Positions 17,453 through 26,641 of a stretch of DNA of 64,000 bases are shown in pieces. The DNA is taken from the NCBI RefSeq assembly GCF_012911875.1, contig NZ_JAAXKZ010000003.1, forward strand, positions 1 to 64,000. Reading direction: 5' to 3'. Source of the stretch: Pseudonocardia bannensis (lineage in GTDB: Bacteria > Actinomycetota > Actinomycetes > Mycobacteriales > Pseudonocardiaceae). Numbering within the stretch: position 1 is the stretch's first letter; each line of letters starts with the position of its first letter. A model generated the notes under the pieces. That model saw nothing but the letters and a program-made list of their open reading frames with translations, was not told the origin of the DNA and ran no database searches. Position numbers and translations under genes: made by a program.

Positions 17453-18481
17453 TCAGCTCGGCGAGGCGGGCCCGCCGTTGTCCTCCCCGGGCCCGTCCTC
17501 CCCGGGCCCGTCCTCCCCGGGGTCGTTCCTGTCGTCCGCGTCGTCGTGGCCGGCGAGGAACCGCTCGACCTCCGCGGCCAGCTCCTCCGCGCTGGGCAGC
17601 TCGCCGCCGAGGCCGAGACTCGACCGCTCACCGCGACCGGCCGCGACCATGTCGTACTGGCGCTCCAGCGCCTGCACCACCTGCGCGACCTCGTCGGATC
17701 CGGCCACCTGTGCGGCGATCTCCGCCTCGGTGCGCTCGGCCGCCTGCGACAGCGACTCGGTCGGCAGGTAGAGCCCGCCCGCGAGGCCCGCGTGGTCGAG
17801 CAGGGTACGGGCGGCCTGCGGGTACTCCGCGCGGGCGAGGTAGTGCGGTACGTGCACCGCGAAGCCCATCGCGTCGTGACCGGCCTCGCCCAGCCGGAAC
17901 TCCAGCACGGCCGCCGCGCTACCGGGCACCTCCGCCGTGGCGAACCACGCCTCGTGGCCCTCCGTCAGCTCCCGTCGCGTGCCGTGCGCGGTGACGCCGA
18001 TCGGACGGGTGTGCGGCACCGCCATCGGGATCCCGGTCAGCGTGATCACCAGCCGGATCCCGAACCGGCGGACGATCTGCTCCAGGGCGGCCGCGAACCG
18101 TTCCCACTGGGTGTCGGGCTCCGGACCGGCCAGCAGCAGGTAGGGCGTGTCGCCGGTGTCGGTGACGGCGACGATCTCCAGCGTCGGCGCGTGGTAGGCG
18201 CCCCAGTGGTCGGACTCGAAGCGCAGCGGTGGGCGCCGGGAGCGGTAGTCGATCAGCTGGTCGGTGTCGAACCGCACGACCGGGGTCGCGTCACGACCCT
18301 CACGCAGTGCCTCCACGGCCAGCCGGCCGGCGTTGCCCGCGTCGACGAACCCGTCCAGCGCCACCAGTAGCACCGGGTCCGCCAGCTGCGGGGCGCCCGC
18401 CTCCACCCGGTAGAGCCCCTCGGGATCCAGCACCACAAACCTCCGGCCGTCGACGTTCCTCACGTGCACCCGTCCGGGCAA
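17453..18481 (-). CDS. PAC2-family protein
   Basis: 342 residues. The PAC2 (proteasome-assembly-chaperone-2-like) fold is recognisable by LLVALDGFVDAGNAGRLAVE, RFDTDQLIDYRSRRPPL, LLLAGPEPDTQWERFAAALE and ITLTGIPMAVPHTRP. The family is conserved in actinobacteria, which carry proteasomes. The acidic C-terminal tail contains three copies of a GEDGP-type repeat, encoded by near-identical 15-bp units at about 17480-17520. Divergent from the MFS gene across 59 bp. Confidence 0.88.
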   Translation of the reverse strand: MPGRVHVRNVDGRRFVVLDPEGLYRVEAGAPQLADPVLLVALDGFVDAGNAGRLAVEALREGRDATPVVRFDTDQLIDYRSRRPPLRFESDHWGAYHAPTLEIVAVTDTGDTPYLLLAGPEPDTQWERFAAALEQIVRRFGIRLVITLTGIPMAVPHTRPIGVTAHGTRRELTEGHEAWFATAEVPGSAAAVLEFRLGEAGHDAMGFAVHVPHYLARAEYPQAARTLLDHAGLAGGLYLPTESLSQAAERTEAEIAAQVAGSDEVAQVVQALERQYDMVAAGRGERSSLGLGGELPSAEELAAEVERFLAGHDDADDRNDPGEDGPGEDGPGEDNGGPASPS

Positions 18482-18540
18482 CGTGAAACTCCACGCACAG
18501 CTTCCCGTTCCCTCCGGGAATCGCGCACCATGGTGATCCT

Positions 18541-19881
18541 ATGGATGTGCAGCGTCGCCGGTGGGTCGTCTGGTCGGTCGGGCTGTTCGCCTACCTCATC
18601 GGCGTGATGCACCGGACCTCGTTCGGTGTGGCAGGTCTGGACGCTGCGGATCGCTTCGGCGCCGCCCCCGCGGCGCTGTCCGGCTTCGTCGTGCTGCAAC
18701 TGCTGGTCTATGCCAGCCTCCAGGTGCCGGTGGGGGTGCTGCTCGATCGCTACGGTGCGCGGCGGCTGGTGATCGCCGGCGCACTGACGATGACCGCGGG
18801 ACAGGTGCTGCTGGCGCTGGCCACGTCGCTGCCGCTGGCCATCGCCGCGCGGGTGCTCGTCGGCGTCGGCGATGCCCTGACCTTCATCAGCGTGCTCTCG
18901 GTGGTCACGGCGTGGTTCCCCACCCGGCAGGTGCCGCTGATGACACAGCTGACCGGCCTGCTCGGGCAGCTCGGCCAGGTGCTCAGTGCCGTCCCGCTCG
19001 CCGCGCTGCTGCACGGACCCGGTTGGACCCCGGCGTTCCTGTCGGCGGCGGGCATCGGGATCTTCGCCGCGGCCACCGTCGCCGCGGTGTTCCGCAACCG
19101 CCCACCCGGCGCCCCGGCGCCACCGCCGGCCCCGTCCCCGAGGGAGATCATCGACGGGCTGCGACTGTCCTGGTTCGAGCCCGGCACCCGGCTGGGCCTG
19201 TTCACGCACATGGGCACCCAGTTCTCGGGCATGGTGTTCGCGCTGCTCTGGGGTGTGCCGTACCTGGTCGCGGGCCAGGGGATGTCGTCCGGGGCGGCGA
19301 GCGCCCTGCTGACGTTGTTCGTCGCGGTCGGCGTGATCGCGGGGCCGCTGTTCGGGGAGTTCACCGCGCGGCACCCGATGCGCCGGTCCTGGCTGGTGAT
19401 CGCGGTGATCGCGGTGACCGCGGCGTGCTGGACGTCCGTGCTGCTCATCCCGCCGCCCGCGCCGCGATGGCTGCTCGTGGTGCTCGTCGTCGTGCTCGCG
19501 CTCGGGCCGCCCGGCTCGATGATCGGCTTCGACTACGCCCGCACGTTCAACCCCGGGCACCGGCAGGGCACCGCGGTCGGCATCGTCAACGTCGGCGGGT
19601 TCACCGCCTCGCTGCTGGTCACGCTCGCGATCGGGGTGCTGCTCGGTGTCGCCGGCCCGGGTGGGGCCGGCAGCTACACCCCGGAGGCGTTCCGGGTGGC
19701 CTGGACGATCCAGTACGTGGTGTGGGCGATCGCGCTGGTCGGCGTCGTCGTCGCGCGCCGGCGGGCCCGGCGGAAGATGGCCGAGGAGGGCACGGTGGTG
19801 CCCCCGCTACGCGAGGCGCTGGCCGCCCGCCGGCGGGCCCGGCGCGACCGCGCCGGCACCGGGTCGCGCCGCCCCGGCTGA
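18541..19881 (+). CDS. MFS transporter
   Basis: 446 residues, 12 membrane helices. MFS loop motif after helix 2 (GVLLDRYGARRLVIAGAL), further signatures ARVLVGVGDALTFISVLSVV and QGTAVGIVNVGGFTASLL. The N-terminal MHRTSFGVAGLDAADRFGA is typical of the nitrate/nitrite- or glucarate-like actinobacterial branch. The C-terminal tail is Arg-rich and cytosolic. Substrate unknown. Confidence 0.88.
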   Translation: MDVQRRRWVVWSVGLFAYLIGVMHRTSFGVAGLDAADRFGAAPAALSGFVVLQLLVYASLQVPVGVLLDRYGARRLVIAGALTMTAGQVLLALATSLPLAIAARVLVGVGDALTFISVLSVVTAWFPTRQVPLMTQLTGLLGQLGQVLSAVPLAALLHGPGWTPAFLSAAGIGIFAAATVAAVFRNRPPGAPAPPPAPSPREIIDGLRLSWFEPGTRLGLFTHMGTQFSGMVFALLWGVPYLVAGQGMSSGAASALLTLFVAVGVIAGPLFGEFTARHPMRRSWLVIAVIAVTAACWTSVLLIPPPAPRWLLVVLVVVLALGPPGSMIGFDYARTFNPGHRQGTAVGIVNVGGFTASLLVTLAIGVLLGVAGPGGAGSYTPEAFRVAWTIQYVVWAIALVGVVVARRRARRKMAEEGTVVPPLREALAARRRARRDRAGTGSRRPG

Positions 19882-19988
19882 CCCGGCCGGCTGCAAGTCG
19901 GGGCGGTGGGTTCGTGGACGGACCCGAACCCGGGTGGAGCAGCGGCACGCTCACGGCTCGTACCTGCGGCCCCGAGATGATCACTCGT

Positions 19989-20006
19989 TAGTGATAACCA
20001 CTATCG
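19989..20006. promoter_or_regulatory. AT-rich palindrome in front of the ATPase operon
   Basis: TAGTGATAACCACTA (19989-20003) is a perfect 5-5-5 palindrome. Shifted by three bases, TGATAAC-C-ACTATCG (19992-20006) resembles the 7-1-7 pattern of Fur-family (Fur/Zur/Nur) boxes. It is conspicuous in otherwise 70%+ GC DNA and lies 36-53 bp before GTG 20042. The assignment to a metal regulator is inference. Confidence 0.4.
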
Positions 20007-20041
20007 TTACCGTAGTCATCAACGAGGGATCAGGGGGACCG

Positions 20042-20992
20042 GTGCGGATCGCGTTCGTCGGCAAGGGCGGCAGTGGCAAGACCACGATGGCGTCGCTGTT
20101 CACTCGCTACCTGGCCGAACTCGGTCACCCCGTCCTCGCGATCGACGCCGACATCAACCAGCACCTCGGCCAGGCTCTCGGCGCCGAGGGCGCGCCGCCG
20201 CGACCGCTGGGCGCGGACCTGGCCTGGCTCAAGGACCACCTGCGCGGCACCAACCCGCTCATCCCGTCGGCCGAGTCGATGATCAAGACGACGCCGCCCG
20301 GTCCCGGTTCCCGGCTCCTCGACCTCGACCCCGACGGTGAGCTGCTGCGCCGCTACGCCGGGACCGTCGGCACGATCCGCTACCTCGTCACCGGCGAGTT
20401 CGACGAGGACGACATCGGCGTGTCCTGCTACCACTCCAAGACCGGCGCGGTGGAGCTCTACCTCAACCACCTCATGGACGGCGCCGGCGAGTACGTGGTG
20501 GTCGACATGACCGCGGGCGCCGACGCGTTCGCCTCCGGGCTGTTCACCCGTTTCGACCTGACGGTGCTGGTCAGCGAGCCGACCCGGCGCGGGGTCGGCG
20601 TCTATCACCAGTACGCCGAGCACGCGGCCGGGCACGGCGTCGCGCTGCGGGTCCTCGGCAACAAGGTCTCCGACGCCGCCGACGCCGACTACCTGCGCGA
20701 GCAGGTGGGCGAGGCGCTGCTGGGCCTCCTCGGGCAGTCGGCATGGGTGCGCTCCGCCGAACGCGGCGAGCCCGCCCCGCTGTCGCGCCTGGAGCCGGAG
20801 AACCTGACCGTCCTCGGTTCCGTGCTGAGCGCCCTGGACTCCCGGCGGCGGGACTGGGCCGGCTACCACCGCAAGACCATCGAGTTCCACCTGCGCAACG
20901 CCGCCGCCTGGGGCAACCGGGCGGTGGGGGCCGATCTCGCCGCGCAGATCGCCCCCGACTTCGTGCCTGGTCCGGGCGTCCTCGCCCGCTGA
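20042..20992 (+). CDS. CooC/MinD-like P-loop ATPase
   Basis: 316 residues from GTG 20042 (GGGGGACC upstream). Deviant Walker A FVGKGGSGKTTMASLF at the N-terminus, switch region AIDADINQHLGQALG, Walker B-like EYVVVDMTAGADAFASG. This matches the CooC subgroup of SIMIBI ATPases that insert nickel or assemble metal centres, although the CxC metal motif of CooC1 is not seen. It is followed 32 bp downstream by an SCO5389-like gene, the likely partner. A Fur-box-like palindrome precedes it, so metal-responsive expression is plausible. Confidence 0.8.
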   Translation: MRIAFVGKGGSGKTTMASLFTRYLAELGHPVLAIDADINQHLGQALGAEGAPPRPLGADLAWLKDHLRGTNPLIPSAESMIKTTPPGPGSRLLDLDPDGELLRRYAGTVGTIRYLVTGEFDEDDIGVSCYHSKTGAVELYLNHLMDGAGEYVVVDMTAGADAFASGLFTRFDLTVLVSEPTRRGVGVYHQYAEHAAGHGVALRVLGNKVSDAADADYLREQVGEALLGLLGQSAWVRSAERGEPAPLSRLEPENLTVLGSVLSALDSRRRDWAGYHRKTIEFHLRNAAAWGNRAVGADLAAQIAPDFVPGPGVLAR

Positions 20993-21023
20993 CCCGAATC
21001 CCAGCAAGATCGCAGGAGGTTCC

Positions 21024-21419
21024 ATGTCCCTCGACGTCCCCACCGATGTCCTGGTCGCCGCCGAGCGCGGCGAGCTGGACGACGCGCAGTTCGTCGCCGT
21101 CGTCCGTGACTCGCTGCCCTACGCCTGGCAGGTGATCGGCGCCGCCGCCGAGGACCTGTCCGAGCGGCCGGCTGCCCCGTTCGGCGAGCACGAGGTCCCG
21201 CCGCCGGACGAGCAGGCCCGCGGGCAGCTGCTGCGCGCGCTGGCCAGCAACGCCATCCGTGGTGCGCTGGAGCGGCACTTCGGCGTGGTGCTGGCGTTCC
21301 AGAACTGCCACCGGGTCGCGGCGTTCAAGCCCGAGGCGGTCGACTCGACGATCTACCGCGAGTTCATCTCGCCGCGGGGTCAGGTCCTGAACCAGTCCCC
21401 GGAGCTGCGCGACTGCTGA
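21024..21419 (+). CDS. SCO5389-family protein
   Basis: 131 residues; matches the actinobacterial SCO5389 family along its length: AWQVIGAAAEDL, PPPDEQARGQLLRALASNAI, GALERHFGVVLAFQNCHRVA and the terminal GQVLNQSPELRDC. Small soluble protein with two conserved Cys. AGGAGG precedes the ATG. Co-transcribed with the CooC-like ATPase and closed by a 16-bp terminator stem. Function unknown. Confidence 0.85.
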   Translation: MSLDVPTDVLVAAERGELDDAQFVAVVRDSLPYAWQVIGAAAEDLSERPAAPFGEHEVPPPDEQARGQLLRALASNAIRGALERHFGVVLAFQNCHRVAAFKPEAVDSTIYREFISPRGQVLNQSPELRDC

Positions 21420-21429
21420 GCTCGAGCTG

Positions 21430-21464
21430 ACGGCGGCCCCGGTGCACGGCACCGGGGCCGCCGT
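21430..21464. terminator. Strong bidirectional terminator hairpin
   Basis: Perfect 16-bp stem ACGGCGGCCCCGGTGC / GCACCGGGGCCGCCGT with a 3-base loop, between the convergent SCO5389-family and PadR genes. Confidence 0.85.
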
Positions 21465-21493
21465 CGTTCCCGCGGCTCGTGAGCGGCGGGGTG

Positions 21494-22228
21494 CTACTCG
21501 GCGAGCAGGCGGTAGATCGACTTACGGGCGTCGGCGAGGGTGGCGGTGGCCGCCTCGACCTGCGCGGGGGTGCCGGTGGCCATCACCTGCATCACCGCGG
21601 CGTGCAGCTGGCCCAGCTGCTCCCACAGCTCGGTGGCGTCGTCGTCGGCATCGCGGCCGACCGAGGCCCAGACCCGGTCCAGCTCGTCACGGTGTTCGGC
21701 GACGTAGCGCGTGCCCTCCTCGGTCAGGTGCACGATCCGGCGGCCGTCGCTCTGCTCGATGCGCACCAGGCCCTCGTCCTCGAGCTGGGAGAGCGTCGGG
21801 TACACCGAGCCCGGGCTGGGCCGCCACGCGCCACCGGAGCGCTCGGTGATCTCCTGGATGATCTCGTATCCGTGCCGCGGCTGCTCGGCGACCAGTGCCA
21901 GCACGGCCAGCCGGACGTCCCCGCGGGACGTGCGGCGGCCACGCCGGCTGCGGGGGCCGCCGAAGCCGCGGGGTGGGAACGGAGGCGGGAAGACGGGCCC
22001 GAAGCCCGGGCCGAAGCGGGGTCCGCGACGGCCGCGGCGGCCGGGGCCGCCGCGGGGGCCCGCATGCTCCTCGGGGCCGTTCTCCTCGCCCGCGGGCGGC
22101 CCGTCCGCCATCGCGGCGTGGGCGGCGGCATGCGGGCCCCGGTGGTGGCGGTGTCCGTGGTGGCCGCCGAAAGGCCGTCCGCCGAAGGCGGACCATCGCA
22201 GGTCCCATGCGGGATTCATGGCGTTCAT
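21494..22228 (-). CDS. PadR-family transcriptional regulator with a Gly/His/Pro-rich N-terminus
   Basis: 244 residues. Residues 1-100 are low complexity (HHGHRHHRGPHAAAHAAM, then Gly/Pro/Phe repeats). The DNA-binding part is residues about 103-180: RLAVLALVAEQPRHGYEIIQ, GSVYPTLSQLEDEGLVRIEQ, a classical PadR winged helix, followed by a short C-terminal dimerisation helix. The His-rich head could bind metal (inference). A 10-bp palindrome lies upstream and probably serves autoregulation. Confidence 0.88.
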   Translation of the reverse strand: MNAMNPAWDLRWSAFGGRPFGGHHGHRHHRGPHAAAHAAMADGPPAGEENGPEEHAGPRGGPGRRGRRGPRFGPGFGPVFPPPFPPRGFGGPRSRRGRRTSRGDVRLAVLALVAEQPRHGYEIIQEITERSGGAWRPSPGSVYPTLSQLEDEGLVRIEQSDGRRIVHLTEEGTRYVAEHRDELDRVWASVGRDADDDATELWEQLGQLHAAVMQVMATGTPAQVEAATATLADARKSIYRLLAE

Positions 22229-22291
22229 GGTGGGTCTCCTTGACCGTCGTCTCGTGACGAGCCCCTTTCTCGATCGGCTCGCGTACCATCA

Positions 22292-22301
22292 CGATATATC
22301 G
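22292..22301. promoter_or_regulatory. Palindrome CGATATATCG upstream of padR-like gene
   Basis: Perfect 10-bp AT-centred palindrome 64 bp before the PadR start, in GC-rich surroundings. PadR proteins commonly bind such sites in their own promoters. The role is inferred. Confidence 0.4.
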
Positions 22302-22343
22302 GTAACGAGCGAACGCCAAGGGTCGGCGCAGCGGCGCCCGGAC

Positions 22344-24026
22344 TCAGTTCTCGTGCCAGCGAGGGGAGGTGGTGCGGGGCGGGAGCAACCGGGCCGGCAC
22401 CCGGACCAGGTGCGGCCCCCCTGACCGCAGCGCGCCGGCGAGCACCTCGGACAGTCCCTCGGTGATCGCCGGGACACCGGTCGCCGGCAGCCCGAACGAC
22501 GCGGCGAGCGCCAGGAAGTCGGGCGTCACCAGGTCGACCCCGGCGCGCCGGGTCCCCGCCTGGTCCTGGTCGTAGCGCAGCATCCCGTAGCCGGCGTCGT
22601 CGACGACGAGCACGGTGACCGGCAGCCGTTCCTGCACCAGCGTGGCCAGCTCACCGAGCCCCATCATCAGCCCGCCGTCGCCGCACACCGCCAGCACCGG
22701 AGCCCCGGTCGCGGCCGCGCCGAGGGCGGCGGGCAGCCCGAACCCCAGGGTGCCCCAGCCGACCGGGTAGGCCAGCCCGCGCGGCACCGGGACCTCGGCG
22801 TATCCGCCGACCCAGTAACCGGCCACGGCCATGTCGCAGACGAGCATCGTGTCGCGGGTGCGGGCCGCCGCGACGGCGTCGAGCAGGCCGACGGCCTCGC
22901 CGGTCGCCCGGTCCGCCCGCAGCCGATCGAGGACCTGCGTGCGCAACCCCGGCCGGGCCCAGCCGGCCTGCTCGGGGACCCGGTCGAGCAGGCCGGCCAG
23001 GGCCTGGTCGAGCCCGCCGGTCACCGCGACGTCGGCGGTCCACTCCGGCGGATCGGCGGGCGCGACCGGGTCGACGGTCACGAGCCGGGGCGGGCGCGGC
23101 ATCGTCCAGTTCCGGGTGTTCATGCCGTCGAGGTCGCCCCCGACGGCGAGCAGCACGTCCGCCGAGCCGATCAGCGCGGCGACCTCCGGCTCGTGCGGGG
23201 GGACGCCGAGTGCACCGGGGCAACCGCGGGCCTGATAGCTCGTCACCAGCGGCGCCCCCAGCCGGTCCGCCAGCGCGGCGAGCGGTCCGGCGGCGTCGAC
23301 GGCCGCCCCACCCGCCCACGCCACGACGCGGGACCCGGCCAGGAGCGCGGCGGCGGCGTCGAGGTCGGCGGGCTCCGGGTCCACGCCGGCGGGCGTGGAC
23401 GCGACGAACGTCCCCGGCGCGGTGTCCACCACGGCCAGGTGGCCGGGCCTGGAAACGGCCGGCGTCCCGGGACCGTCCTCCTCGCCGGGCCCGTGGGCGG
23501 GTGGGGACATGACGGCTTCCGCGCCGAGCACGTCGGCGGGCACGTCGACGTACACCGGCCCCCGCGGCTCCCTCAGCGCGCAGGCCGCCGCCGCCGCGAC
23601 ATCGCGCAGCGCCTCGGCCGGCGTGCGCGGGGTGAACACCGCCTTGGCCAGCGGGGTGAACAGCGCGGCCTGGTCGCGGGACTCGTGCAGCACGCCGCGC
23701 AGCCGCCCGGGCCGGCGCAGCGCCTGCGGAATCTCCGAGGCCACCAGCACGACGGGGGAGTGCGCGGCGGCGGCCTCGCCGAACGCGGCGACGGTGTTGG
23801 CGGCACCGGGCCCGGTGGTGACCACCGCGGCGCCGAGCCGCCCGGTGCGCCGCGCCCACCCGTCCGCGGCGTACACGGCGGCCTGCTCGTGGCGCACCAC
23901 GACGGGCACCCGCTCCGGTTCGTGCCAGAACGCGAGGTTGTGCACGCCCGGCAGCCCGAACACGGTCGACGCGCCGTGCGCCGCGAGGGCATCGAGGACC
24001 TGTCCCGCCACGTTGCGTTCCGCCAC
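22344..24026 (-). CDS. ThDP-dependent enzyme (acetolactate-synthase/benzoylformate-decarboxylase type)
   Basis: 560 residues from GTG 24026. Three-domain layout: pyrimidine domain with the activating Glu in VVVRHEQAAVYAADGWARR, central FAD/DHS-like domain (LAGSRVVAWAGGAAVDAAGP), pyrophosphate domain with CGDGGLMMGLGELATL and VVDDAGYGMLRYD, where the usual Asn of the ThDP motif is Asp. No catalytic-subunit partner (IlvN) is adjacent, which argues for a catabolic decarboxylase or carboligase. It lies 11 bp downstream of an IclR gene on the same strand, opposite the aromatic operon at 24898. Substrate unknown; an aromatic 2-oxoacid would fit the context. Confidence 0.8.
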   Translation of the reverse strand: MAERNVAGQVLDALAAHGASTVFGLPGVHNLAFWHEPERVPVVVRHEQAAVYAADGWARRTGRLGAAVVTTGPGAANTVAAFGEAAAAHSPVVLVASEIPQALRRPGRLRGVLHESRDQAALFTPLAKAVFTPRTPAEALRDVAAAAACALREPRGPVYVDVPADVLGAEAVMSPPAHGPGEEDGPGTPAVSRPGHLAVVDTAPGTFVASTPAGVDPEPADLDAAAALLAGSRVVAWAGGAAVDAAGPLAALADRLGAPLVTSYQARGCPGALGVPPHEPEVAALIGSADVLLAVGGDLDGMNTRNWTMPRPPRLVTVDPVAPADPPEWTADVAVTGGLDQALAGLLDRVPEQAGWARPGLRTQVLDRLRADRATGEAVGLLDAVAAARTRDTMLVCDMAVAGYWVGGYAEVPVPRGLAYPVGWGTLGFGLPAALGAAATGAPVLAVCGDGGLMMGLGELATLVQERLPVTVLVVDDAGYGMLRYDQDQAGTRRAGVDLVTPDFLALAASFGLPATGVPAITEGLSEVLAGALRSGGPHLVRVPARLLPPRTTSPRWHEN

Positions 24027-24037
24027 GCCCGGAGACC

Positions 24038-24814
24038 CTACGGGCCGCTGGGCCGGTCCCGGCTGCGCAGCACGCGGGAGATTCCGAGCGCGGCGGTGCG
24101 CACGGCCGGCGCCAGTCGCGCGGTGTCCATCCGGTTGGCCCAGCCGGTGATCGACACGGCCGCGACGGCGAGCCCGTCGGCGTCGAGCACCGGGGCGGCC
24201 ACGCACGCGATTCCGACCGCCGACTCCTCGTGCTCCTCGGCCACCCCGTTGCGGCGCACCGCGGCCAGTTCCTGGTCGAACAGCCCCGGGGCCACGACGG
24301 TCCGGGGCGTGCGCCGACGCAGCCCGGCCGCCAGCACCGCGGCCAGCCGCTCCGGCGGGCCGAACGCGAGCAGCGCCTTGCCGACCCCGGTGCAGTGGGC
24401 CGGCATCCGCCCGCCGATCCGGGACGCCACCGGTGGGCCGCGCCGGCCGTCCAGTTTCTGCAGGTAGACCACGTCGATGCCGTCGGGAACGGCGAGATGG
24501 ACGGTCTCCAGGGTGGCTTCGAACAGGTCGGCGAGGAACGGCGCGGCGGCCTCGCGCAGTCCGCGTTGCAGCGGCGCGAGGGTACCGAGCTCGAACAGCC
24601 GCATGCCGAGCCGAACGCCCGTCGGAGTGCGCTCCACGACGTCCCACACGGCGAGCTCGCCGAGCAGCCGGTGCGCGGTCGCCTTCGGGATCCCGGTGCG
24701 CCGGCACAGTTCGGCGAGGCTCAGCTCCGCGTCGCCGGGCCGGAACGCGGTCAGCAGGGTCAGTGCTCGGCCGAGCACCGAGTTCGGGACGGTGTCCCGT
24801 TCAGTGGAACGCAC
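24038..24814 (-). CDS. IclR-family transcriptional regulator (IclR-D)
   Basis: 258 residues: N-terminal winged helix (VLGRALTLLTAFRPGDAELS, GIPKATAHRLLGELAVWD) and C-terminal effector domain (TVHLAVPDGIDVVYLQKLDG, HCTGVGKALLAFGPP, VGIACVAAPVLDADG). Divergent from the lower meta-cleavage operon across 83 bp, the classic arrangement for IclR control of aromatic catabolism, and co-directional with the ThDP gene. Confidence 0.9.
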   Translation of the reverse strand: MRSTERDTVPNSVLGRALTLLTAFRPGDAELSLAELCRRTGIPKATAHRLLGELAVWDVVERTPTGVRLGMRLFELGTLAPLQRGLREAAAPFLADLFEATLETVHLAVPDGIDVVYLQKLDGRRGPPVASRIGGRMPAHCTGVGKALLAFGPPERLAAVLAAGLRRRTPRTVVAPGLFDQELAAVRRNGVAEEHEESAVGIACVAAPVLDADGLAVAAVSITGWANRMDTARLAPAVRTAALGISRVLRSRDRPSGP

Positions 24815-24897
24815 GCGACCATCTTGGCGAGGTCGCGGAAGCGCCGTCCACTCCGGTCCCTGGCTCTCCCGCCACCGCGCTGGCAGGGTGGGCGATC

Positions 24898-25632
24898 ATG
24901 CATCCGAACCGCGCCCGAGTCCTCGCCGCCGAGATCGACGCCGCACATCTCCGGCGCCGGCTCCTCGACGCCGATGCCGACGGTCGGGACCTTCCCGATC
25001 TCGCCGCGGCCTATGCCGTGCAACGCGAGCTGACCGCGCTGCGCACCGCCCGGGGTGCCCGCCGGATCGGCTGGAAGCTGGGCTACACCTCGGCGGCGAT
25101 GCGCGAGCAGATGCGCGTCGACGCGCCGAACCTCGGGCCGCTGCTCGACTCCATGCTCGTCCCCGACGGCGGCGCGGTCCCGGCCCACCTCGTGCACCCG
25201 CGGGCGGAGCCGGAGATCGCGGTCCGGATCGGGGCCGACGGCGAGCCGGTCGAGGTGCGTGCCGCGCTGGAGATCGTCGACTCGGTCTGGCGGGACTACT
25301 GGTTCACCCTCGAGGCCAACACCGCCGACGGATCGTCGGCGGCCGGGGTGGTGCTCGGTCCGGTGCTGCCCGCCGACGGTCTCGATGTGCTGGCGGTGCA
25401 GGTGCGGCGCAACGGGGAGCCGGCCGGCCGGGGCAGCGGCGCGGCCGCGATGGGCCATCCGTTCACCGCGCTGCGCTGGCTGGCCGGCGAGCTGCCCCGG
25501 CGCGGTGAGCGGCTGTGTCCCGGCGACCTGGTGATCACCGGCGGGCTGACGGCGGCCGTCCCGATCGAGCCGGGTGACGAGATCGCGGCCGTGTTCGGTG
25601 ACGGCACGGAGGTGCGGGTCCGCCGCCCGTGA
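24898..25632 (+). CDS. 2-keto-4-pentenoate hydratase / oxalocrotonate decarboxylase family protein
   Basis: 244 residues from ATG 24898. FAH-like fold with the family motifs [48 protein letters not shown] and [20 protein letters not shown]. Converts 2-hydroxypenta-2,4-dienoate to 4-hydroxy-2-oxovalerate, or decarboxylates oxalocrotonate. First gene of the hydratase-dehydrogenase-aldolase-ALDH operon, so hydratase activity is likelier. Third paralogue in the window (others at 53528 and 54292). A frame reaching further upstream overlaps the IclR gene and was not used. Confidence 0.8.
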   Translation: MHPNRARVLAAEIDAAHLRRRLLDADADGRDLPDLAAAYAVQRELTALRTARGARRIGWKLGYTSAAMREQMRVDAPNLGPLLDSMLVPDGGAVPAHLVHPRAEPEIAVRIGADGEPVEVRAALEIVDSVWRDYWFTLEANTADGSSAAGVVLGPVLPADGLDVLAVQVRRNGEPAGRGSGAAAMGHPFTALRWLAGELPRRGERLCPGDLVITGGLTAAVPIEPGDEIAAVFGDGTEVRVRRP

Positions 25633-25738
25633 GCGGGCACGCCGTTCGACAGCGCGGTCCGCCCACGGGTGGGGATCACGTACGTTTCGCTGGTCGGAAC
25701 ATCAGGGTTCCCCGCTGCCGTGGCGGCTGCCAGCCTCG

Positions 25739-26641
25739 ATGACCATGAGCACCGTCGCCGCCATCGTCGGGCCGGGCAACATCGGCACCGACCTGCTGGC
25801 CAAGCTGCAGCGCAGCAGCGCGATCGAAGTCGCCTACATGGTGGGCGTCGTCGAGTCCGACGGCCTGGCCCGCGCCCGGGAACAGGGCATCGCCGCCAGC
25901 GCCGAGGGTGTGGACTGGCTGCTGCGCCAGGACCCGCTTCCGGAGATCGTCTTCGAGGCCACCTCGGCCAAGGCGCACCAGGCCAACGCGCCCCGCTACG
26001 CCGAGGCGGGCATCCAGGCCGTCGACCTGACCCCGGCCCATCTGGGCCCGATGGTCTGCCCGCCGGTGAACCTGCGCGACCACATCGCCGCCCCCAACGT
26101 CTCGATGATCACCTGTGGGGGGCAGGCCACCATCCCGATGGTGCACGCGGTCTCGCGGGTCACCCCGGTGCCCTACGCGGAGATCGTCGCCTCGGTGTCC
26201 AGCCGGTCCGCCGGACCGGGCACCCGCGCCAACATCGACGAGTTCACCCACACCACCGGCCAGGCCGTCGCCGAGGTCGGTGGCGCCGAGCGCGGCAAGG
26301 CGATCATCATCCTGAACCCGGTCGAGCCGCCGATGATCATGCGGGACACGGTGTTCTGCATGATCGGCCCGGACGCCGACCACGGCGCGATCACCCGCTC
26401 GATCCACGAGATGGTGGCCGAGGTGCAGCAGTACGTGCCCGGTTACACGCTGCGCGCCGAGCCGCAGTTCGACGATCCGCAGCCCTCGTGGGGCGGCAAC
26501 GGCCGGGTTGCGGTGTTCCTGGAGGTCAAGGGCAACGGCGACTACCTGCCGGAGTACGCCGGCAACCTCGACATCATGACGGCCGCGGCCGCCCGCGTGG
26601 GCGAGCTGATGGCCCACGCCAAGCAGGGGGTCACGGCATGA
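25739..26641 (+). CDS. dmpF: Acetaldehyde dehydrogenase (acylating)
   Basis: 300 residues (298 from the second Met at 25745). NAD-binding [19 protein letters not shown], catalytic Cys in [19 protein letters not shown], followed by the conserved [20 protein letters not shown]. Oxidises aldolase-derived acetaldehyde or propanal to the acyl-CoA, channelled from the partner aldolase. The ATGA overlap with the aldolase gene supports a two-protein complex, as in DmpFG, BphJI and HsaGF. Confidence 0.95.
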   Translation: MTMSTVAAIVGPGNIGTDLLAKLQRSSAIEVAYMVGVVESDGLARAREQGIAASAEGVDWLLRQDPLPEIVFEATSAKAHQANAPRYAEAGIQAVDLTPAHLGPMVCPPVNLRDHIAAPNVSMITCGGQATIPMVHAVSRVTPVPYAEIVASVSSRSAGPGTRANIDEFTHTTGQAVAEVGGAERGKAIIILNPVEPPMIMRDTVFCMIGPDADHGAITRSIHEMVAEVQQYVPGYTLRAEPQFDDPQPSWGGNGRVAVFLEVKGNGDYLPEYAGNLDIMTAAAARVGELMAHAKQGVTA

